Source: Acetobacter sicerae (lineage in GTDB: Bacteria > Pseudomonadota > Alphaproteobacteria > Acetobacterales > Acetobacteraceae). From it: 44,879 nucleotides of DNA. Below the pieces are notes generated by a model. It had not been told where the DNA came from and made no database searches. It saw only the letters and a list, made by a program, of their open reading frames with translations. Numbering within the stretch: position 1 is the first letter of the stretch; every line of letters starts with the position of its first letter. The DNA lies in the NCBI RefSeq assembly GCF_011516765.1, contig NZ_JAAABN010000019.1:1-44879 (forward strand), read 5' to 3'. Of this stretch, positions 38,718 through 44,879 are shown piece by piece. Both the position numbers and the translations under genes were made by a program.

Positions 38718-40595
38718 TTAACGACGACGGAACAGCAGTTCCAGATCGTTGCGTGTCAGTCTCACCCATGTCGGGCGCCCGTGCGAACAGGTGCCCGCAC
38801 GCGGCGTTTCCTCCATGCGACGCAGCAGCGCGTTCATCTCCGGTATGGTCAGGCTACGCCCCGCCCGGATGCTGCCATGACAGGCCATGCGGGCGATCAC
38901 CGCATCCAGCTTTGCATCCAGAGTGGGTGTTTCCTCGATACTGGCGAGGTCATCCGCATCCAGCTCTTCCGCCAGATCCCGTAACAGATTCACGGCTGAG
39001 GCATTGCCGAGCAGCGCAGGCAGAGACCGGACGAGTACTGCGCCAGCGCCAAACGGCTCCAGATCAATACCCAGTTTCGACAGCGCGTCGGCGCGCGACA
39101 CCAGCAGGTCCGCCTGACTGCGGGAAAGCTCCACCACGTCCGGCACCAGCAGGCGTTGGGCGCGGATGGTGCCGGAGAGGAACTGCTCGCGCAGAACCTC
39201 ATGCGTCAGACGCTCATGAGCGGCGTGCTGATCCACCAGCACCATGTTGTCATCGGCGGTCACGGCGATGATGTAGGTGCTGAGCACCTGCGCCACCGCC
39301 GCACCGAGGGGATGATCTTTCTCCGGACCAGCGACTGGAGAAACCGAATAAGCCGGCGGATCATCTGGCCGCAAAGGGGGATCTGGAAACTGATTTCCAG
39401 CCTCCCGTCCTTCCGACATCATAGCCGGACGGTCTGAAACAGGCTGCTCCGGGGCAAAGGTTCGTGCTGCGGGTTGGGCACCCAGTGCCAGAAACGGCTC
39501 GGCAAATCCCTCCGAGCGTGGGGCTGCCGGCGGATAGACGATCCGTGCCGGACGGGGCGCGGAAAAGCCGGGCCGCACACCAGCCGTTCCGGCTCCCAGC
39601 CCAAGAGCACGCGTGATGGTGCCGATGACCAGCGAACGCACTCCGGCCTCATCGGCGAAACGGAGTTCCGTCTTGGCGGGATGGACGTTCACATCAACCT
39701 GCTCATAAGGCAGGGACAGGTTGATGACCGCAACGGGATGGCGACCGGACTCGATGACGCGCCGGTAGGCGACGCGGATCGACGTGCGGAGCAGCGGATC
39801 GACCACGGCGCGACCATTGACGAGCATGAACTGTCCGGCCGTCGTCGGCCTGTGGACGGACGGGCTGCACGCGAAACCGGACAGCTTCATGTCGCCGCGC
39901 ACACCATCCAGTTTCAGCAGGCCGTCCGCATCTTCGATCCCGAGCAGCGCCGCCGCCCGCGCTTCCAGCGTTTCGGCTGGGCGATCGAGGATGGTGCGTC
40001 CGTCCACTTCCATGAAAAACGCCACGTCGGGAGCCGTCAGCGCCAGACGACGGACCGCCGCTTCCGCATGCGATCCCTCCACCCGTGCGCTCTTGAGAAA
40101 CTTCCGGCGGGCGGGCGTGGCGAAGAACATATCCTCCACCAGAATCGAAGTGCCCTTTTCACCCGAACAGGGCTCTGGAGGGGAAATCTCACCTCCCGCG
40201 ACATGGATGCGCCATGCGCAGTCACTGTCCGCCTTGCGGGAGGTAATGGTCAGACGGGCCGCCGCTCCAACAGACGGCAGAGCTTCGCCCCGGAAACCGA
40301 GCGTGGCGATCCGCACCAGCGTCTCATCGGACAGCTTGGACGTACAGTGGCGTTGCACGGCCAGCGCCAGTTCATCGGGCGTCATGCCGACACCGTCATC
40401 CGTGACGACGATCCGGTCAGCGCCGCCGTTGACAATGGCGACCCGAATGCGCCGCGCCTGCGCATCCAGCGCGTTTTCCACCAGTTCCTTGAGGGCTGCG
40501 GCAGGACGCTCGATCACCTCACCGGCGGCGATACGGTTGATGACGGCGTCGGAAAGCCGACGCAGGACGGGCTGGAAAGGAACGGGTTCGGACAT
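38718..40595 (-). CDS. mutL: DNA mismatch repair protein MutL with endonuclease motif
   Basis: 625 residues. A GHKL ATPase that couples MutS mismatch recognition to strand nicking. N-terminal motifs: ELVENALDAQA, DDGVGM, and GFRGEALPSVGA with the family's GFRGEAL box. A Pro-rich linker covers about 335-430. The C-terminal endonuclease motif DQHAAHERLTHE (455-466) fits DQHA-x2-E-x4-E, and the late motifs ACHGSIRAG and CSHGRPT (603-609) complete the metal site. This is therefore a nicking MutL, as in bacteria lacking MutH. Its start is 80 bases from the divergent YaiI-type gene. Confidence 0.97.
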   Translation of the reverse strand: MSEPVPFQPVLRRLSDAVINRIAAGEVIERPAAALKELVENALDAQARRIRVAIVNGGADRIVVTDDGVGMTPDELALAVQRHCTSKLSDETLVRIATLGFRGEALPSVGAAARLTITSRKADSDCAWRIHVAGGEISPPEPCSGEKGTSILVEDMFFATPARRKFLKSARVEGSHAEAAVRRLALTAPDVAFFMEVDGRTILDRPAETLEARAAALLGIEDADGLLKLDGVRGDMKLSGFACSPSVHRPTTAGQFMLVNGRAVVDPLLRTSIRVAYRRVIESGRHPVAVINLSLPYEQVDVNVHPAKTELRFADEAGVRSLVIGTITRALGLGAGTAGVRPGFSAPRPARIVYPPAAPRSEGFAEPFLALGAQPAARTFAPEQPVSDRPAMMSEGREAGNQFPDPPLRPDDPPAYSVSPVAGPEKDHPLGAAVAQVLSTYIIAVTADDNMVLVDQHAAHERLTHEVLREQFLSGTIRAQRLLVPDVVELSRSQADLLVSRADALSKLGIDLEPFGAGAVLVRSLPALLGNASAVNLLRDLAEELDADDLASIEETPTLDAKLDAVIARMACHGSIRAGRSLTIPEMNALLRRMEETPRAGTCSHGRPTWVRLTRNDLELLFRRR

Positions 40596-40675
40596 GCTGG
40601 GAAGAGTCTAGCCCATTCGGGGCAGTGACGGAATCACGCTTTACCTCCTCCGCGCAATAAGGCACGACGAGGCTC

Positions 40676-41149
40676 ATGACCCGTATCTATATTGATGCCG
40701 ACGCCTGTCCGGTTAAGGACGAAACTTACCGTGTGGCAGGCCGCTACAAGCTGTCCGTCGCTGTTGTGTCGAACCGCATGATCGTCATCCCTGACTCGCC
40801 GCTGATCGAGCGCGTCATTGTGGAAGCCGGGCCGGATGTCGCCGACGACTGGATCGCTGAGCAGGCGCAGGAAGGCGACATCGTTGTCACCGGCGATATT
40901 CCTCTGGCGGCGCGCTGCGTGGAAAAAGGCGCGAGCGTGATTGACTCGAAGGGAAAGATATTCGACGCCAACTCCATCGGAATGGCGCTCGCCATGCGCA
41001 ATCTGATGACCGATCTCCGCTCCGCCGGAATGGAGACGCCGGGGGGAGCCTCCTTCAGCAAGCTCGACCGTTCACGTTATCTCTCCGCGCTCGATACGCT
41101 GGTGGTGCGCCTGCGGAAACCACGCTTTCGTATCCCTGTCGCGCCATAG
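40676..41149 (+). CDS. YaiI/YqxD family protein (UPF0178, PIN-like)
   Basis: 157 residues, normal family length. The N-terminal IYIDADACPVKDE carries the conserved Asp cluster of this PIN-like domain. GDIVVTGDIPLAARCVEKG, DSKGKIFDANSIG and SFSKLDRSRYLSALD are further family blocks. It is predicted to be a metal-dependent nuclease or RNA-binding protein, but no activity is firmly established for the family. Single gene, divergent from mutL. Confidence 0.93.
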   Translation: MTRIYIDADACPVKDETYRVAGRYKLSVAVVSNRMIVIPDSPLIERVIVEAGPDVADDWIAEQAQEGDIVVTGDIPLAARCVEKGASVIDSKGKIFDANSIGMALAMRNLMTDLRSAGMETPGGASFSKLDRSRYLSALDTLVVRLRKPRFRIPVAP

Positions 41150-41295
41150 GACGTGTCGCCCGTTAGCAGTCTGTTCTCCCGATCCCTGTGATGTTTTCAC
41201 CCGTTTCCGGAACGTGCAGCCAATGGAAACCGGAGACTTGTAATCAGGGAACGAGTGGGGCGGATTGCGTCAGCTGCAGGTAATCATCACCCCCA

Positions 41296-41946
41296 TCATA
41301 CCTGCTCCGGCCAGAGGAAAAACAGGCCGATCAGCAGCGGCACCGGAACCAGAAAGAACCCCGAAGTCGCCCCGCGCGCAAAAACCGACAGAAAGGCTCC
41401 AGCAATACACCCGGCCCAACCAAGTCCCGGCAGCAATGAAGCCAGCGAAAACTCTCTCTTTCCTCGCCAGATCCCACAGAGAAACTCCGCAATATTATCA
41501 GAGAATTTTACAATATTATTGGTAACAACAATCGTCTGCACGGAAATACCGGAAAAGCGTGAAAGCGCCTCGCCCTGCATCGCCATCGCAACCGCCAGCA
41601 ACAGCGTCTCAATTCGAGCACTGCCGCCTGTTGCATGAGACCAGTGGACGCCCTGAGCCAGAACCAACAGTCCCGCCATCCACAGCCACTCATGCCGGTA
41701 TGCCGGCAAAGCCCGCCGTAGCAGACTCGCCGCCAGCGCTCCGGAAAAAAACAGTCCCAGAACCGTGCCGATCGCACCTGCTCTGGCCAGATCCCGGTCG
41801 GCCAGGGAGATCCCGAAGGCGGTCGAATTTCCTGTCATCGCGGCCGTGAAAATGCCGTGGAGTTCAACATACCCCACGGCATCCACATACCCCGCCACAA
41901 GACTCAGCGCGAGAACGCGCAGGGCCGAACGTATCAGCGGTGTCAT
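41296..41946 (-). CDS. DUF1275 (YoaK-like) membrane protein
   Basis: 216 residues with six or seven hydrophobic segments. The TM1 region SLVAGYVDAVGYVELHGIFTA and the following MTGNSTAFG are the diagnostic DUF1275 blocks; MAMQGEALSRFSGISVQTIVVTN is the mid-protein signature. Function is unknown for the family. Its start codon overlaps the stop of the oxalate decarboxylase by one base (TGATG), so the two are translationally coupled. This makes transport of oxalate, formate or another small acid a reasonable hypothesis, not an established role. Confidence 0.9.
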   Translation of the reverse strand: MTPLIRSALRVLALSLVAGYVDAVGYVELHGIFTAAMTGNSTAFGISLADRDLARAGAIGTVLGLFFSGALAASLLRRALPAYRHEWLWMAGLLVLAQGVHWSHATGGSARIETLLLAVAMAMQGEALSRFSGISVQTIVVTNNIVKFSDNIAEFLCGIWRGKREFSLASLLPGLGWAGCIAGAFLSVFARGATSGFFLVPVPLLIGLFFLWPEQV

Positions 41947-43115
41947 CAGACGATCAGCGGTTTGTCCTGCCGCAGCTTCGACAACGTTTCATCGTCAAGA
42001 TTGAGATGTTCCTTCACCATCTGACGCGGCGACAGGCCCAACCACTGATTGGCCGAGAAATCAGCGAAGTGATCGCTCTTGAACGCTTCCAGAAAAACCA
42101 TCGGCTCATCACCGATATTTTCCAGATAATGCCCCATCCCGAGCGGCACATAACCCACATCGCCCGCACAGTAATCGAAGGTTCGCGCCTTCCCACCCGA
42201 TGCGAAAACCGTCATGCGCGCACGGCCACGAACGAAATACTGCCACTCGTCATTGTTCGGATGCCAGTGGAGTTCGCGCATCCTCCCCGGTTCCACAACA
42301 TTAATTGCAGCGGCAATGGTCGAGGCCGCCGGAAAGTTACGGGAATCGACAACCCGCACGGTTCCGCCAGCAGCTTTCGCAGGCTCCTGCTTCAAAAACC
42401 GATGCGTATACCGGATCTGCGACGGACCCTGCGGACATTTGATTGCATCTTCCTTTGCAACCGTCGGTTCGGTTCCATTGAAGATCCAGCGCGTTTTTTC
42501 CACATCCGTTGGCAGATTGGCGAAAGCGGATTCCGGCACACCGAAATTCTTTGCGAGAATACGCCGGGGCGTATGCGCGAACCAGTCGCTGATCAGGAAA
42601 GTCTCGTTTTCAGAAAAATTCGCGTCATCAAAAACAAGAAGGAATTCGCATCCCTCATCGCCAAGCCCCTGAATGGAGTGAGGAATCCCGGCGGGAAAGT
42701 TCCAGATATCCCCGGCTTCGACATCATCAACAAAAGGATGTCCGCTTGTATCCAGCGCCGTGACCCGCGCTTTCCCAGCGATCATGAAACCCCATTCAGC
42801 TTCCTTGTGATAATGGAGCTCTCGATACCCGCCTGGTTTGAGCCGCATGTTCACTCCCGCAAGCGTTGTAGCCACCGGAAGTTCGCGAATGGTAATCTCA
42901 CGCGCCCAGCCACCGGAACCAAGACGATTGCGGGCGTCGGCATAAGAGAATTTCAGATTGGGAATTGTCCCCGCATCCGTGTCCGGTGACGCCAGCAGAT
43001 CGGGAACCTCGCGTTCACGTGGAAGATTGCGCGGTCCAAGAATGCTCGCCCCACGATCACCGCGAACGGGTTCCGGGGCCTCACGTTTTGAGCTGGTCCA
43101 GGGAAGGTCTGCCAT
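41946..43115 (-). CDS. oxdC: Oxalate decarboxylase, bicupin family
   Basis: 389 residues. Expected to split oxalate into formate and CO2 with a Mn centre and O2. Both cupin domains keep all ligands: H101, H103, E107, H146 in the first and H283, H285, E290, H329 in the second, with the same spacing as Bacillus OxdC. The lid segment SENE (168-171) has E169 at the place of the proton-donor Glu of OxdC, which favours decarboxylase over oxidase activity. There is no signal peptide, so it is cytoplasmic, unlike some secreted homologues. Coupled to a downstream DUF1275 gene. Upstream lie a three-repeat operator-like array and an AT-rich promoter region. Confidence 0.92.
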   Translation of the reverse strand: MADLPWTSSKREAPEPVRGDRGASILGPRNLPREREVPDLLASPDTDAGTIPNLKFSYADARNRLGSGGWAREITIRELPVATTLAGVNMRLKPGGYRELHYHKEAEWGFMIAGKARVTALDTSGHPFVDDVEAGDIWNFPAGIPHSIQGLGDEGCEFLLVFDDANFSENETFLISDWFAHTPRRILAKNFGVPESAFANLPTDVEKTRWIFNGTEPTVAKEDAIKCPQGPSQIRYTHRFLKQEPAKAAGGTVRVVDSRNFPAASTIAAAINVVEPGRMRELHWHPNNDEWQYFVRGRARMTVFASGGKARTFDYCAGDVGYVPLGMGHYLENIGDEPMVFLEAFKSDHFADFSANQWLGLSPRQMVKEHLNLDDETLSKLRQDKPLIV

Positions 43116-43208
43116 TGGGGTATTTCCTGCCTGATGTGAATTGCGACAAAATATGTCACGAGTAGGAGTGAAGCATTGATGTCCATCAAGAATGCTGTTT
43201 ATGGTTGA

Positions 43209-43251
43209 ATACTCACAAAAATGTGAATATTCACGAAGGTGATATACTCAC
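43209..43251. promoter_or_regulatory. Three ATAYTCAC repeats with central palindrome, candidate operator
   Basis: ATACTCAC (43209-43216), ATATTCAC (43227-43234) and ATACTCAC (43244-43251) recur at 18- and 17-base steps. The middle one is half of the perfect palindrome GTGAATATTCAC (43223-43234). The array lies about 95 bases upstream of oxdC and about 105 bases before the small plus-strand gene. It is next to an AT-rich stretch (43260-43345) that probably holds a promoter. Confidence 0.55.
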
Positions 43252-43355
43252 AGCAAGAATATGATTAATTTTATCAAATATATAAATTATATTTAAAAAT
43301 TCTCGAAGCAGTTATTCTTATAAATAGACGGATTTTGTGGGTAGAGTAAAGAGAT

Positions 43356-43645
43356 ATGTCCGTTTCTGACAATGAAAGCAACAATACGGACAACTCTTTA
43401 TGGAAGCACCACTGTCCGATTGACGAAGATGCCTCCGCTCAATATGCAGAGTTCGTCAACCTGAGCTGTGCCATGGCTTTTCGGGAAAAAGGCCGCAGAC
43501 GCACTACCTGTTCGTCTGTCAGCCAATGCAGGTCGCCATCTTCAATCCTTTCACGAAGCCTGAAACAGATTTGAACGAAAGTCTGCGTCTGACTGTCGCC
43601 TCCACGCCTCGCCATGACGATCCTGCTGACGTATTGTTATCCTAG
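43356..43645 (+). pseudogene. Small unknown gene split by a -1 frameshift
   Basis: The frame from the ATG at 43356 encodes 42 coherent residues (MSVSDNESNN..., KHHCPIDEDASAQYAEFV, then NLSCAMAF). It then becomes Ser/Arg nonsense and stops at 43574. Shifting back one base at the T-run 43478-43481 restores a natural sequence (SGKRPQTHYLFVCQPM, then QVAIFNPFTKPETDLNESLR) to a stop at 43643-43645, giving a 96-residue acidic protein. No family is recognised. Either one T is missing (mutation or sequencing error) or the ribosome slips; no classical slippery heptamer is present. AAGAG stands just before the ATG. Confidence 0.6.
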
Positions 43646-43818
43646 AACATACCACGATCTGGAATAGTATGCGGATCAGACTGGATATTTTTTATCGCAT
43701 TGTACACAGATTGCCTGTTGTTTGCTTGCTCTGCCATATCCGCACATCCTGAGAGACCCAGAAGGATCGTGACAAATGCGGCAATGCAGCACGCGTGTTT
43801 GCAGTTTCTAAAGACCAT
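43642..43818 (-). CDS. Small predicted lipoprotein (58 residues)
   Basis: A complete short gene. The ATG at 43818 is preceded by GGAGA at seven bases. The product starts with a basic head (MVFRNCKHACC), a hydrophobic core (IAAFVTILLG) and lipobox LSGC, so C25 should be lipidated. The mature part is only 34 residues, hydrophilic, containing QSVYNAIKNIQSD and ending PDRGMF. It resembles the class of tiny envelope lipoproteins (entericidin-like in size), but no family is claimed. Its TAG stop overlaps the stop of the convergent frameshifted gene within the same CTAG. Confidence 0.65.
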   Translation of the reverse strand: MVFRNCKHACCIAAFVTILLGLSGCADMAEQANNRQSVYNAIKNIQSDPHTIPDRGMF

Positions 43819-43877
43819 TTACGTTCTCCAAAGTAAAAACCCTATATGCGCTCCATAAAAGAAGTGCATACTCTACG

Positions 43878-43889
43878 TTTTTCGAAAAA
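43878..43889. repeat. TTTTTCGAAAAA palindrome
   Basis: A perfect 12-base palindrome between the small lipoprotein gene and the LysR stop. It may mark the LysR transcript end or the lipoprotein promoter; too short to decide. Confidence 0.25.
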
Positions 43890-43950
43890 AGTTGGGTGTC
43901 CTACACTTTTCCGATCAGAATCAAAAAGTATATTGCTCCCTAATTTATTT

Positions 43951-44775
43951 TTATTTCTCTGTTTCAACCGGAGTCAGACAGGATTTTTCAATGGCATGAG
44001 CGTAGTCGATTGCGACAGCAGTGTCCCAGGCACGAGATGCAAAAGTCGTTATCGGTTCGTCCTTCATCCTGCAAAGACCAATGGAACCTGGTGAGAACCC
44101 CTGAAGAGCCCGCTTTTGCAGCTTTTGTTCACCTGATATGCGCAAGGGAAAAGAGGCGATGGGAAGTATCGTTACGACATTACCAAGCATCAACTCGGCG
44201 TGTATGAGTTCCAGAGAATCTGATTCCATCTGTACATTGGGAGTAACACCAGCGATTTGAAATCCGGTATCAATCAATTGCCGACAATGCATACCTTTTG
44301 TCAGTAATGCCAACGGAAGAGTCGCTGCTTCTTCCCAGGTGATTTCCGGTTGAAGCGGAAGCTCAAAATCATCTACGGCAGCCAGAACCTGATATTCCGC
44401 GTAAAGTGTACGCACCTCGAACGAATTGGCCTGAGGCATTTGATCCGTGTACATAATGCCGAAATCAATTTCCTTTGAAATCAACTTCGAAATGATGTCT
44501 TCATTTGGAATGACCTGTACGGCACTGGCGCATGGTCCGGCATGTTTCCTTATATCCTGCAGGATCAGGGGAATAAGATGAACTGCCGTCGGAATGACGC
44601 CAATACGTATGATTCCGGAAAGCCCCTGCCTTGCCAAGGAAGCATCCTGACGCAATTCCGTGATCCCACGCAGAATATCGTGAGCCCACCGGATAACCCG
44701 CTTCCCTTCTTCTGTAAGCGTAAATGCTTTTCTCTTTCGTTCAACAATCGTTACGCCCAAATCCGCTTCAAGCTG
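43951..44775 (-). pseudogene. LysR-family regulator lacking its DNA-binding N-terminus
   Basis: From LEADLGVTIVERKRKAFTLTEEG onward the sequence is a normal LysR protein: the end of the winged helix, the linker helix (GKRVIRWAHDILRGITELR) and a full effector domain (GIIRIGVIPTAVHLIPLI, EIDFGIMYTDQ, ALLTKGMHCRQLID, and so on). The recognition-helix part that should precede LEADLG (a SQPALSRQI-like stretch) is absent. The frame instead continues to the window edge through unrelated residues (LDVIKPARFARNYPVFAG). A break near 44770 is therefore likely, making this a truncated regulator. It lies close to oxdC and may once have regulated it. Confidence 0.65.
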
Positions 44776-44879
44776 GAGACCCGCAAAAACCGGGTAATTT
44801 CTGGCGAAGCGGGCTGGCTTTATGACGTCGAGGTTGCGGGGCGCACCAAGGGTATCATTCGGACCGATTTCCACGATGC
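44776..44879 (+). other. Possible gene fragment of a different origin at the right edge
   Basis: Beyond the LysR break the plus strand reads ETRKNRVISGEAGWLYDVEV and then AGRTKGIIRTDFHDA up to the window end. It is open, with good codon use, and more protein-like than the minus frame. It has no start of its own here, so it would be a 5'-truncated fragment fused at the junction. Family unknown. Confidence 0.35.

Noticed and set aside
43478..43490. Programmed -1 frameshift at TTTTCGGGAAAAA
   Set aside because: No X-XXY-YYZ slippery heptamer and no clear downstream stem were seen, so a simple indel is more likely. It remains open until reads are checked.

Overview
The window looks like a chromosomal segment of an acetic acid bacterium (Acetobacteraceae, Alphaproteobacteria). 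The inference rests on GC-rich coding sequence with frequent GTG/TTG starts and on gene content: an aspartate 4-decarboxylase, a large DinG-type helicase, a TonB-dependent receptor, an RND pump, and a regulated dehydrogenase/transporter operon. No rRNA, tRNA, CRISPR array or intact mobile element was seen. The genus cannot be fixed from the sequence alone.

Layout. 1-2000: a 7-TM membrane protein with no output domain, then about 1.1 kb of apparently degenerate DNA. 2.0-4.4 kb: a TonB-dependent (siderophore-type) receptor. 4.7-9.8 kb (minus): a small unknown gene, aspD and a DinG-family helicase. 10.1-12.7 kb: an unrecognised exported protein with two related halves, a PhzF-family protein and a small ANR-like protein. 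13.1-18.3 kb: a LysR regulator divergent from an Fe-alcohol dehydrogenase / MHS-type permease / methylmalonate-semialdehyde dehydrogenase operon, closed by a strong hairpin. 18.5-20.9 kb (minus): two coupled glycosyltransferases. 21.0-23.3 kb: an ArgE-like deacetylase and an AstE/aspartoacylase-like metallohydrolase. 23.4-30.1 kb (minus): a coupled RND efflux operon (pump, adaptor, outer-membrane lipoprotein) and a TetR regulator.

30.8-34.0 kb: an SDR dehydrogenase and an amino-acid/amine permease (minus) divergent from a LuxR-type regulator, with a palindrome between them. 34.1-37.1 kb: glyA divergent from a cationic-amino-acid-type permease. 37.4-41.1 kb: a CNNM/CorC-type membrane protein, mutL and a YaiI-family protein. 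41.3-43.1 kb (minus): a bicupin oxalate decarboxylase with every metal ligand and the lid glutamate, coupled to a DUF1275 membrane protein. 43.1-44.9 kb is an AT-richer accessory patch. It holds a three-repeat operator-like array, a small gene broken by a single-base frameshift, a 58-codon lipoprotein gene whose stop interlocks with it, and a LysR regulator whose DNA-binding end is replaced by unrelated sequence near the right edge.

Functionally the window mixes housekeeping (glyA, mutL, helicase) with transport and catabolic islands, each with its own regulator. Two enzymes (AspD, OxdC) are proton-consuming decarboxylases, which suits an acid-producing organism. The least explained parts are the two-domain exported protein at 10.1 kb and the oxdC / small-gene / truncated-LysR patch at the right end.
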